Shown: positions 10,140-19,279 of the stretch, in pieces
Layout: every line of letters starts with the position of its first letter
Position numbering within the stretch: the stretch's first letter is position 1
Origin: an uncultured Alphaproteobacteria bacterium
GTDB taxonomy: Bacteria; Pseudomonadota; Alphaproteobacteria; Rs-D84
Direction: 5' to 3'
DNA: 64,000 nucleotides
Assembly (NCBI GenBank): GCA_946188105.1
Contig: CAMHTQ010000002.1
Span: 1-64,000, forward strand
Program-made: the position numbers and the translations under genes
The notes under the pieces: model-generated
Told to the model about the DNA's origin: nothing
Databases searched by the model: none
The model's input: the letters and a program-made list of their open reading frames with translations, nothing else

Positions 10140-11194
10140 TTTTTATGCAACACCATTAAAACCAAACCCAAAATACCAAAAACACCAGCGGCCAGCATAC
10201 CAAAATCTGACCATGTTTCTAACATATTTGTACATGTCATATAAATTGTCATAACAATTGCCATGGACAATACCGCCAATGCAGGTGAAAAACTGGCACG
10301 ACGTCTTAAAATAGATGTTTTAAGTAAAATTGTCGAACAAATAATAGCCAAAATTAAATTCATAAAAGGCATTAAAACACGATTGCTCAATTCATTAAAA
10401 ACAATCTTTCTGTGTTTTTCAGAAGTTTCCTTGCCGGTATATTTCAACAAATCTGTGGTTGAAATTCTGCGAACACGAAATGAAGAACTGCTCTCTTTGG
10501 TTGCTAAATTCAAGTCCATATCAAATGTATCAAATGTACCTGTAATCATTGAATTATTGCGGGCCTGTAAAGAACCATTTTCCATAACAATGGACATTCC
10601 GCGTGGTGTTGTAACCAATTTTCCAGTTTCTGCAAATATAGCCAATTCTGTTTTTTTATTGCGTGTATCAGACAGCATAACCTGGGATATATCGTGTCCA
10701 GAAACCTTGTCGACATACACCACTAATCCATCAGTTATGGTTGTAAATGCAGATTCTTGCAATTTCAAATGTGCCAAACCATACCGCAAATTCCATTGTG
10801 TGTCATAAAAATAACTTTGACTAACTGGAACAATCCATATATTCAAAATTAAATTCAAAGCGGTTAAAATCCCTGCAAACCACATCGCAGGTCTGGCCAG
10901 TTGCCACGGTGATAAACCCGATGCCATCATCACAGATATTTCATTATCAGAAATACTTTTATTATATACGAAAATAACAGCAATAAATGTTACAAAAGGA
11001 ACGATAATAGATACAATAAACGGTATCAATAATGCAATCAAACCAATAAAACTGCCGAAATTTACACCATAATTTAATAATAACTTCATCATCGCCATAA
11101 CCTGCATGGTCCATGCCAGACCAGTCAGAATTAACAGCAACATAACAAATATAGCAACTAATTGCTTTGAAAAATACTTGTTTATAATACCCAT
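10136..11194 (-). CDS. LptF/LptG family LPS export permease
   Basis: YjgP/YjgQ-type multi-TM protein adjacent to lptD; start placed at MGIINKYFSKQLVAIF. Confidence 0.85.
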   Translation of the reverse strand: MGIINKYFSKQLVAIFVMLLLILTGLAWTMQVMAMMKLLLNYGVNFGSFIGLIALLIPFIVSIIVPFVTFIAVIFVYNKSISDNEISVMMASGLSPWQLARPAMWFAGILTALNLILNIWIVPVSQSYFYDTQWNLRYGLAHLKLQESAFTTITDGLVVYVDKVSGHDISQVMLSDTRNKKTELAIFAETGKLVTTPRGMSIVMENGSLQARNNSMITGTFDTFDMDLNLATKESSSSFRVRRISTTDLLKYTGKETSEKHRKIVFNELSNRVLMPFMNLILAIICSTILLKTSILRRRASFSPALAVLSMAIVMTIYMTCTNMLETWSDFGMLAAGVFGILGLVLMVLHKK

Positions 11195-11314
11195 AATACA
11201 GAGTATAAAGCCCAAAATACAACCCGTCAAATTATTTATAATATAATAATAATTTTTCTTGCAATTGTTAAAAACAATGTCATAATACAAATGTTCTTAA
11301 AAAATAAGTTTTTT

Positions 11315-11344
11315 AAGGGCGGGGTTGGAAAACCCCGCCCTTTT
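11315..11344 (+). promoter_or_regulatory. Terminator-like hairpin in the nusA leader
   Basis: AAGGGCGGGGTT-GGAA-AACCCCGCCCTTTT, perfect 12-bp stem plus short T tract, 29 nt before the nusA ATG. Confidence 0.65.
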
Positions 11345-11372
11345 AATAAAAATAACAACACAGGAGAAAAAA

Positions 11373-12908
11373 ATGGCGTTTGTTTCTATGCCCCGTCAGG
11401 ATTTATTGGAAAGTATTAAATCTTTGGCCGAAGAAAAAAATATTGATAAAGAGATTGTTTTTGAATCTTTGGAAATTGCTATTTCTAAAATTGCAAAACA
11501 TAAATACGGCGAAGAGTTTAATATCACTGCATCTATTGATCGTAAAAACGGTGCAATTCACACTCAACGTTTGTTCGAGGTTATTGAATCACCTGAAGAC
11601 AAGGGTGATGATTATGATCCAAATACAATGTTGACTGTTGAACAGGCAAAAAAATACGCAGAAAACCCTGTGGTTGGCGATACTGTGGTTGACCCATTAC
11701 CAGAACCAGAATTCGGTCGTGTTGCATTCCAAACTGCACGTCAAATAATGATTGGTCGTGTTCGTGATGCAGAAAAAGGTCAACAATACGAAGAATTCAA
11801 AGACGAGGTTGGCACAATTATCAACGGTGTTGTAAAACGTTTGGAATTCGGCAATGTATATGTTGATATAAACAATGGCAAGGCCGAAGGTTATATTAAA
11901 AATACAGAAATTATCCCAGGCGAACGTTTGGGCGTTGGCGATCGTATTCGTGCATTGATTATGGATGTAGAACGTTCAAATACTGGCCCACAAATTCATC
12001 TGACACGCAGCCATAATATGTTTATGGAAAAATTGTTTGTCCAAGAAGTGCCAGAAATATACGAAGGAATTATTAAAATTAAATCTGTGGCACGTGCCCC
12101 AGGTTCTCATGCAAAAATTGCCGTAGAAACCCAAGATCCATCTGTTGATGCTGTTGGTATGACGGTTGGTATCAAAGGAACACGTATTCAACCTGTGATA
12201 AACGAATGTCATGGTGAAAAAATTGATGTTATTTTGTATTCCGAAGACCCAGCTGTATTTATCGTAAATGCGATGCAACCAGCCAAGGTGGCAAAAATCA
12301 TTATTGATGAAGATAAACACAAGGCATTTGTGGTTGTAAATCCTGATCAACAATCTTTGGCAATTGGTCGTCGTGGTCAAAATGTCCGCTTGGCTTCTCA
12401 ATTAACAGGTTGGGATATCGATGTGTTAAGTGAAGAACAAGAACAAGAACGTCGTACAAAAGAAACCAAAGAAAAGACAGAATTGTTCACTCGTGGTTTG
12501 GACGTTGATGAAATGATTGCACAAATCTTGATAAACGAAGGTTTCAGAACAATCGAAGAAATTGCTTTTGTTGATATCAAAGAATTGGAATCTGTCGAAG
12601 GATTTGATGCAGATTTGGCGGCAGAATTACAAAAACGTGCAAAAGATTATTTGAACAAACAAGAACAAGACTACCGTGACCAAGGTCATGCAATTGGTAT
12701 CAGTGATGACTTGCTGGACTTTTCATTCGTGAAACATCCAATTATCATGAAATTGGGCGAGGCAGGAATCAAAACATTGGCTGATTTAGCAGATTTGGCA
12801 ACTGATGAATTGGTTGAAATTTTGGGCGAAGACACAATGTCTGCTCGGTTGGCTGGTCGTGTCATTATGAAGGCACGTGAATTGGCTTATAACATTACCG
12901 AGGACTAA
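11373..12908 (+). CDS. nusA: Transcription termination/antitermination factor NusA
   Basis: S1/KH domains (GMTVGIKGTRIQPVINEC.GEKIDVILYSEDP; DQQSLAIGRRGQNVRLASQLTGWDID); start after AGGAG at 11373. Confidence 0.97.
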   Translation: MAFVSMPRQDLLESIKSLAEEKNIDKEIVFESLEIAISKIAKHKYGEEFNITASIDRKNGAIHTQRLFEVIESPEDKGDDYDPNTMLTVEQAKKYAENPVVGDTVVDPLPEPEFGRVAFQTARQIMIGRVRDAEKGQQYEEFKDEVGTIINGVVKRLEFGNVYVDINNGKAEGYIKNTEIIPGERLGVGDRIRALIMDVERSNTGPQIHLTRSHNMFMEKLFVQEVPEIYEGIIKIKSVARAPGSHAKIAVETQDPSVDAVGMTVGIKGTRIQPVINECHGEKIDVILYSEDPAVFIVNAMQPAKVAKIIIDEDKHKAFVVVNPDQQSLAIGRRGQNVRLASQLTGWDIDVLSEEQEQERRTKETKEKTELFTRGLDVDEMIAQILINEGFRTIEEIAFVDIKELESVEGFDADLAAELQKRAKDYLNKQEQDYRDQGHAIGISDDLLDFSFVKHPIIMKLGEAGIKTLADLADLATDELVEILGEDTMSARLAGRVIMKARELAYNITED

Positions 12909-12935
12909 TCTTTAAAATATAAAGGAACAAAATTA

Positions 12936-15320
12936 ATGGCAACATTAACTCTTGGAAAATCTGTAACACTAGGTGCTGTGCAAAGCAAGAAAGGCGATGC
13001 GGTTTTCGTAGAACGTCGTCGCCGTATTGTTGCACCCGGCAGCAATGAATTGCGGGACGAACCTGAAAAACCGGTGACTCAACATAATGCCGCAGACGAA
13101 AAATTGCGTGCAGTATTAGAGGCTGCCAAGGCTCGTGAAGAAGAACAAAAACAACGTCAAGCAGCCGAGGCCGCAGCATTGGCTGCCCGCGAGGCAGAAA
13201 TCGCGCGCGAGGCCGCAGAATACGAACAGGTTAAAAACCAATTAAATGCTCGTGAAATCGAAACAGATATTGTGGATGATTCTGCGATTGTTGTTCAACC
13301 AGAACGCAATAATAAAAAGCAACAATTTTCCAATCATCAAAAATCAAATCGTAATAATAATGATGATGACGAACCTAAAACCAATAATAACAAATCTTTC
13401 AAAAAAGATTTTAAAAAAACTGGCAAGATTTCCATCAACGATATTATTATGGGTGGTGATGACGATGATGATGAAATCGAATTGCGTGGCTCGAACCGTC
13501 GTCGCAGCGAGGCATCATTAAAACGTTTTCGTGAAAAAGCGCGTGCTGTATTTTCTGCACCACAAAAGGTTGAACGTGTTGTAACATTGGGCGAAACTAT
13601 TGTTGTCAAAGATTTAGCAAATGCGCTGGCTGAAAAAGTTGGTAATGTTATTAAAAAGTTGATGGAAATGGGAATGATGGTGTCCGTCAATCAATCTATT
13701 GATGCTGATACCGCTGAACTGATTGCTGGCGAATTTGGGGCGACTGTAAAACGTGTTGTTGTTAAACCTTATGCTGACCAACTGGAACGTGGTCCAAATC
13801 CAGAAAATTTAACACCACGCGCACCTATTGTAACGGTTGTGGGACACGTTGATCATGGAAAAACATCCCTGTTGGATGCTTTCCGTAATGCAAATGTTGT
13901 TGCTGGCGAGGCTGGTGGAATTACACAACATATTTCATCATACGAGGTAAAAACGGCATCTGGTGCAATTATTACATTTTTGGATACCCCAGGTCATGAA
14001 ACATTTACTGCTATGCGTGCTCGTGGTGCGCAAATGGCTGATATCGTGGTTTTGGTGGTTGCCGCCAACGATTCCATTATGCCTCAAACTATCGAGGCCA
14101 TAAATCATATTCGTGCGGCCAAGGTTCCATTTATCGTTGCTATCAACAAATGTGATTTGCCCGAGGCAAATCCAGAAAAGGTAAAAATCGATTTGTTGCA
14201 ACAAGAGGTCCAGGTTGAATCTATGGGTGGTGATGTTCAATGTGTTGAAATTTCTGCCAAGAAAAAAACCAATTTGGATAAATTAGAAGAGGCAATTTTA
14301 TTACAGGCCGCCATGATGGATTTAAAGGCCGATGCGGATATGCCTGCGGTTGCAAATGTGGTCGAGGCAAAAATGGAACGTGGATTGGGTGCGGTTGCAA
14401 CTGTAATTATTCGCCAAGGAACATTAAAAATTGGCGATGTATTCGTTGTTGGCGAAACATTTGGTCGTGTTCGTGGTTTGATCAATTCATTTGGTGAACG
14501 TGTTAAATCTGTGCATCCTGGACAACCTGTTATGGTTTTGGGACTGGATGCTGTGCCAAGTGCTGGTGACGAATTACGTGTTATGGAAACCGAGGCACAA
14601 ACTCGCGAGGTTGCCGCATATCGTATCCAACAGGCCAAAGACAAGGCAAATGCTGTTAAACGTTCATCATTACAAGATTTATTCGCAGCACGCGATGAAT
14701 CTAAAAAGTTAATGTTGCCGGTTATTCTGCGTGCAGACGTGCAAGGTTCTGTCGAGGCAATTACAGATATGTTAAAAGGTATCAATACAGACAAAGTTGG
14801 TGTTGATTTATTGTCATCTGGTGTTGGTCAAATTACCGAGGGCGATATCAGATTGGCCACTGCATCAGGCGCTGTCATCATTGCATTTAATGTTCGTGCA
14901 GACAGTGCGGTGCGTGATATGGCGCGTAACAACGGTGTTGATATCCGTTATCACAGTGTTGTGTATCGTATCACAGACGAAATCAAAGAAATATTGTCTG
15001 GTAAATTGGCACCAGAAAAGAAAGAAAACTTTATCGGTTATGCCGACGTTATCGCATTATTTACTGTTGGCAAGGGAACGCGTGTTGCGGGTTGCCGTAT
15101 GACCGAGGGTGTAATTAAAAAAGATGCTTTTGTTCGCCTGCTTCGTGACAATGTCGTTATTTACGATGGTAAAATTGGCGAATTGCGTCGCGAGAAAAAC
15201 GAGGTTAAAGAAGTATCTGGTGGTGTTGAATTCGGTATGAGTTTTGATAAATATAATGACCTCAAAGAGGGTGATCGTGTTGAATGTTACGAGGTTACCG
15301 AGGTTCGTGCCGAACTGTAA
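12936..15320 (+). CDS. infB: Translation initiation factor IF-2
   Basis: PIVTVVGHVDHGKTSLLDAFR, DTPGHETF, NKCDLP G-domain motifs; IF2 N-terminal region. Confidence 0.98.
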   Translation: MATLTLGKSVTLGAVQSKKGDAVFVERRRRIVAPGSNELRDEPEKPVTQHNAADEKLRAVLEAAKAREEEQKQRQAAEAAALAAREAEIAREAAEYEQVKNQLNAREIETDIVDDSAIVVQPERNNKKQQFSNHQKSNRNNNDDDEPKTNNNKSFKKDFKKTGKISINDIIMGGDDDDDEIELRGSNRRRSEASLKRFREKARAVFSAPQKVERVVTLGETIVVKDLANALAEKVGNVIKKLMEMGMMVSVNQSIDADTAELIAGEFGATVKRVVVKPYADQLERGPNPENLTPRAPIVTVVGHVDHGKTSLLDAFRNANVVAGEAGGITQHISSYEVKTASGAIITFLDTPGHETFTAMRARGAQMADIVVLVVAANDSIMPQTIEAINHIRAAKVPFIVAINKCDLPEANPEKVKIDLLQQEVQVESMGGDVQCVEISAKKKTNLDKLEEAILLQAAMMDLKADADMPAVANVVEAKMERGLGAVATVIIRQGTLKIGDVFVVGETFGRVRGLINSFGERVKSVHPGQPVMVLGLDAVPSAGDELRVMETEAQTREVAAYRIQQAKDKANAVKRSSLQDLFAARDESKKLMLPVILRADVQGSVEAITDMLKGINTDKVGVDLLSSGVGQITEGDIRLATASGAVIIAFNVRADSAVRDMARNNGVDIRYHSVVYRITDEIKEILSGKLAPEKKENFIGYADVIALFTVGKGTRVAGCRMTEGVIKKDAFVRLLRDNVVIYDGKIGELRREKNEVKEVSGGVEFGMSFDKYNDLKEGDRVECYEVTEVRAEL

Positions 15321-15340
15321 GTTATTTTCAAAAAATTGTT

Positions 15341-15364
15341 GGGGCGATTTTTGCCCCTTTTTTT
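15341..15364 (+). terminator. Rho-independent terminator after infB
   Basis: GGGGC-gattttt-GCCCC-TTTTTTT. Confidence 0.85.
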
Positions 15365-15394
15365 ATTCGAAAGAATGTGATACAATAAAACAGT

Positions 15395-16282
15395 ATGAAA
15401 AAGTTTTTTGTGCTTTTATTATTATCTTTGATTACGTGCAATTTATATGCTGGCGGTTTTGACGACGCGATAAATAATGTACGCCAGAATTGTTCAGGTT
15501 TTTCTGAATCTTTATCAGATTTAAAAAAAATGGCAGGTATAAATACCGCAATAACTGGTGTTGGCACATTGGCGGCAACAGGTGCAACGGTTGTTGGAAT
15601 AATAAAATCAAACACAGATTCAGACTTAGAAAAAATATTAGCAAAAGTGAATACTGGTTCATCGTCAACCAATCCATCAGCATATGAAGTAACGAAAACT
15701 TATAATGAATATATTGAAACATATGGCACGATTGAAAACGTAAAAACAGAACTGGAAACCAAATCAAAAACATTAGGCAATTGGAGAACAGGTTTGGTTG
15801 GTGGTGCCACAGCGACAAATATTGTGGGGGCTGTAATTGCTGGTAATAACAAATTGGATGACGATTTCCAAACCCAGATAGATAATTGTATAAAATCTGT
15901 GGATTTATTAAAAAATGCTATTGGCCAGGCACGCATGGATGGAATTGACACAACGCGTGCAAATAATATTGTAAAAGAATGTGATGATTTGAAAAATATA
16001 GATTTATCGGTAATAAATAAACGTGCAACTGGTGCAATGGTGTCTTCTATAATTGGGGCGGCGACAGGTGTTGCAGGAACCGTAACATCAGCTGTTGCAA
16101 ATACCGATAAAACACGCAATAGTGATGATAAAACAGAAAAAAATCTGAATACCGCAGCAAATGTATTGTCGGGTGGAACGGTGGTGGCATCGGGGGTGGC
16201 AACGGTATTTAATGCCACACAAATCAGCACAATAAAAAAAATTGTAAATATTGCAGAAAAGTGTGAAAAGGTATTACAATGA
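15395..16282 (+). CDS. Exported hypothetical protein with glycine-rich hydrophobic segments
   Basis: Signal peptide MKKFFVLLLLSLITCNLYA; segments GINTAITGVGTLAATGATVVGII, GLVGGATATNIVGAVIAG, GAMVSSIIGAATGVAGTVTSAVA, LSGGTVVASGVATVF. Confidence 0.75.
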   Translation: MKKFFVLLLLSLITCNLYAGGFDDAINNVRQNCSGFSESLSDLKKMAGINTAITGVGTLAATGATVVGIIKSNTDSDLEKILAKVNTGSSSTNPSAYEVTKTYNEYIETYGTIENVKTELETKSKTLGNWRTGLVGGATATNIVGAVIAGNNKLDDDFQTQIDNCIKSVDLLKNAIGQARMDGIDTTRANNIVKECDDLKNIDLSVINKRATGAMVSSIIGAATGVAGTVTSAVANTDKTRNSDDKTEKNLNTAANVLSGGTVVASGVATVFNATQISTIKKIVNIAEKCEKVLQ

Positions 16283-17487
16283 AAAGACTTTTAACATTTT
16301 TGCTATTTTTGATTTTATCAGTTCCGGCATTTGCCGACGGTTTTGGTGCAAATGACAAAGTGTTATATTTTAATTCTGATGTTTTAATAGATGTAATAAA
16401 ACGCAATTTTGCCAATGATTTGCAATTAAATGTCGCACAAAAATATGTTGATTTAATGGATGTAAACGGAAATGTGTCAATTGTTGATTTGGTAACGGTA
16501 TGCAAAACCGGAAATTTAGATACGAATAAATGCCGTGTTTTTATAAATGATTTATTAAAGACTGCTGAAACCGACATAAAACCATTTTATTGGGCAGATT
16601 ATGTTTCTGTAAATACAGACCCTATAGGATTAAATTCCGTTCAATTTGGGGATGGAACTTATAATTATGCAAAAAGTGGGTTATTACCTGGTGAATGGGC
16701 AATACAATTTGGGTGGATGAAATATAAACATCAATCATTTAGGAAACAATATCCAAATAATAAATTTATAGGCGGAACCAGTGCGTGTACATCGGATGTT
16801 GGTACCAGATATGTTGCGGATTCATCAAAAAATTATTCATCAAATCAACAAACAGGTAATCAATGCTGGTGTCGTATGACAGTGCCAGAACAGAGTGCAT
16901 GGGTATATAATGGTGATATACAAAATGGCGGTACATGTCATCATGCCTGTGCTTTATCTTGTATGACAAATGTTCGTGATAAAACACAAATGCGGGGTGC
17001 AATATTTACCACAGTAAAATTAAATGAATCAAATGCCAATTCTGTTGCTGACAATACAACAAAAGATATATTGATTAAGAAATTTACCCCGTGTGAATTT
17101 GATTGGGTAAAAGATATCGATGTTTATGCCAGACCACACCCGAAAATAAAATTTTCTGGGTCTGAATGGACGATAACCGGATATAAATGGATGAATGGTG
17201 AAAAGTTTCAATGCAAATATCCAGATGTTAATGAAATAAAAGGTACGTCTTCAATAAAGAATTATGGTTATGGAAAGGTTTGTTTATGTAAAATGACAGA
17301 ACCAGAAGAATCTGCATGGGTAGAAGCTGAGTGGAATGTATATGTAGGGGGAAGTAGAGAGTGTGGAACAGTGTGTGCTCACTCAATTGCGTTTGGAACA
17401 ATTGCAGGAGATCTGTGTTCTAAAGATGATTACAGTGGTTCAAAAAGAAATGCTGAAGATATGTTTAAATCCATCGGTAAAAAATAA
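16279..17487 (+). CDS. Exported Cys-rich hypothetical protein with an internally duplicated module
   Basis: Signal peptide; two copies of CxC(R/K)MTxPE(Q/E)SAWV...C...C; ATGA overlap with the upstream gene. Confidence 0.78.
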   Translation: MKRLLTFLLFLILSVPAFADGFGANDKVLYFNSDVLIDVIKRNFANDLQLNVAQKYVDLMDVNGNVSIVDLVTVCKTGNLDTNKCRVFINDLLKTAETDIKPFYWADYVSVNTDPIGLNSVQFGDGTYNYAKSGLLPGEWAIQFGWMKYKHQSFRKQYPNNKFIGGTSACTSDVGTRYVADSSKNYSSNQQTGNQCWCRMTVPEQSAWVYNGDIQNGGTCHHACALSCMTNVRDKTQMRGAIFTTVKLNESNANSVADNTTKDILIKKFTPCEFDWVKDIDVYARPHPKIKFSGSEWTITGYKWMNGEKFQCKYPDVNEIKGTSSIKNYGYGKVCLCKMTEPEESAWVEAEWNVYVGGSRECGTVCAHSIAFGTIAGDLCSKDDYSGSKRNAEDMFKSIGKK

Positions 17488-17491
17488 AAAT

Positions 17492-17959
17492 TTAACTATT
17501 TTTTCTTTTTCTAAATTCATCCAATGATACAACCCTGCCCTCGTCTGGCACAGAATTTTTATTTCCATCCAATGGCAATTCCATATCGTTGTCTGCGGAT
17601 TCTGGTTGTGATTTTGGATGGAATGTCAAAATAAAATCAACCGATGGATCTTTGAATTCAACCAATGCAGAAAATGGGACGCGAATAAAAAATGGACGTC
17701 CATCAAATGTCAACTGCACACCAAATTCTTTATCAGACACATGTAAATTGTTGTAAGAATATTGTAAAACAATTGTCATTATATCTGGGTATCTCATTTT
17801 TAAAAAGTCAGGCAATACAACCCCTGGATCACGTGTCTTAAATGTGATAAAAAAATGTGATCCATCCCCCAGACCATTTATCTGTGCATGAACCAAGGCA
17901 TCTTTGACCACAGATTTTAATGCGTTATCCAGTAAAAGTTGATAATCAATAATTGCCAT
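17492..17959 (-). CDS. sspB: SspB-like ClpXP adaptor (alphaproteobacterial type)
   Basis: MAIIDYQLLLDNALKSVVKDAL...GDGSHFFITFKTRDPGVVLPDFLKMRYPDIMTIVLQ; acidic tail and XB-like C-terminus VVSLDEFRKRK. Confidence 0.88.
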   Translation of the reverse strand: MAIIDYQLLLDNALKSVVKDALVHAQINGLGDGSHFFITFKTRDPGVVLPDFLKMRYPDIMTIVLQYSYNNLHVSDKEFGVQLTFDGRPFFIRVPFSALVEFKDPSVDFILTFHPKSQPESADNDMELPLDGNKNSVPDEGRVVSLDEFRKRKNS

Positions 17960-17965
17960 TTATTT

Positions 17966-19048
17966 TTATTCCTTTTCACACAGTATATTACTTATTTCTC
18001 CATTATGGCAAGTAACAATTACAGCATCAGGAATATCTGAAAAAGATTTTTCATCCAAACCTGTTACCCAAACCTGTGTATGATTTTTGCCAAATGTGCT
18101 GAAAATTCTGGCTCTGGCATTAGAATCCAAATGTGCTGCTGCCTCGTCCAGTAAAACAATACAATCGCGTTTTGTTTTTGTATGTAATAAATCTGTATGT
18201 GCCAAAATCAAATCAAACAAAGCCGATTTTTGCTGACCAGTACTGGTAAGCCGAACAGGTAAATTTAATTCATTATTGAACATACCGAAATCAGATTTAT
18301 GTGGCCCATCCAAAACCATTTTATCATTTATCAAATCACGATTATCCGACAAATAATCACGATATTCACGTTCAACAATCGCGGCGGGTTTCCCAGAAAT
18401 CAAATTGCGTTCCAACAAACCGTCAACCGATACACTAAATTTTTTTAAAAAATAATTTATCTCGCCTGAATATTGAATGCGTGCCGCGGCAATTGCGACG
18501 CCCGCCCCTGCTAATTGATCGTCTAATGCATCTAACCATTTAGCATCAGCAGAGTTTTTTAATGCAAATGCGCGTTCAGATAACAATTTTGTAAATTTTG
18601 CAATACGACCATTATGTGATGAATCAAAATTACTGGCTAATCTGTCAAAAAATGCACGTCTGTCAGCGGCAGAATCAACAAACAACCGGTCTTCCTTTGG
18701 GGAAATCCAAACGATACGCAACATATTGCCTAAATCACCTAATGTCGCATTTTCGTCATTTATTTTTGCATGTCGATTATTATCCCCAGAATTAAAATAA
18801 ACACATATGGAATCACCAGTCTTGGTTTCACAAAATGCCGAAAAACCACCGTTGCCAGAAAAACAGGCAATATCTGTCATATCGGCACCACGCATACCCT
18901 TGTCGCCCGCCAGCATAGACAATGCCTCTAAGATAGCAGTTTTCCCAGCACCATTTTCACCAATGATAATGATGTTTTTTGCATCGTGCGTTTCAACACG
19001 TGATATTTTATGATTGCGGAAATCGTTAAGTGTAAGGGTTTTAATCAT
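17966..19048 (-). CDS. recF: DNA replication/repair protein RecF
   Basis: MIKTLTLNDFRNHK, GENGAGKTAILEALSML Walker A, TSTGQQKSALFDLILAH signature, LLDEAAAHLD Walker B. Confidence 0.95.
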   Translation of the reverse strand: MIKTLTLNDFRNHKISRVETHDAKNIIIIGENGAGKTAILEALSMLAGDKGMRGADMTDIACFSGNGGFSAFCETKTGDSICVYFNSGDNNRHAKINDENATLGDLGNMLRIVWISPKEDRLFVDSAADRRAFFDRLASNFDSSHNGRIAKFTKLLSERAFALKNSADAKWLDALDDQLAGAGVAIAAARIQYSGEINYFLKKFSVSVDGLLERNLISGKPAAIVEREYRDYLSDNRDLINDKMVLDGPHKSDFGMFNNELNLPVRLTSTGQQKSALFDLILAHTDLLHTKTKRDCIVLLDEAAAHLDSNARARIFSTFGKNHTQVWVTGLDEKSFSDIPDAVIVTCHNGEISNILCEKE

Positions 19049-19060
19049 AACGGAATTTTT

Positions 19061-19134
19061 TGGAGGCCAGGGTCGGAATCGAACCGGCATCCAAGGATTT
19101 GCAGTCCTCTGCATAACCACTCTGCCACCTGGCC
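19061..19134 (-). tRNA. tRNA-Cys(GCA)
   Basis: Minus strand GGCCAGGTGGCAGAGTGGTTATGCAGAGGACTGCAAATCCTTGGATGCCGGTTCGATTCCGACCCTGGCCTCCA; anticodon GCA, U73 discriminator, encoded CCA. Confidence 0.95.
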
Positions 19135-19227
19135 TTCAACACGTGCTTGAATATTAAACAAAAAAAATATCCTTTGCAACATAAATTTTTATCACACTAA
19201 ATACAAAAAGTTAGGACGAATTCATGA

Positions 19228-19256
19228 TTGATTTTTTTGCGAAAATATGATAAAAT
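19228..19256 (+). promoter_or_regulatory. Putative sigma70-type promoter upstream of the tolC/macAB-like operon
   Basis: TTGATT-N17-TAAAAT. Confidence 0.4.
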
Positions 19257-19279
19257 CTGCGCAGGCAGAGAGATATTAA

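Noticed and set aside
18985-19010. CGTTTCAACACGTGAT resembling half of a parS site
   Set aside because: Asymmetric and inside the recF coding region.
19048-19120. N-terminal extension of RecF in the ORF track
   Set aside because: The extension reads through tRNA-Cys; the conserved RecF start is MIKTLTLNDF at 19048.
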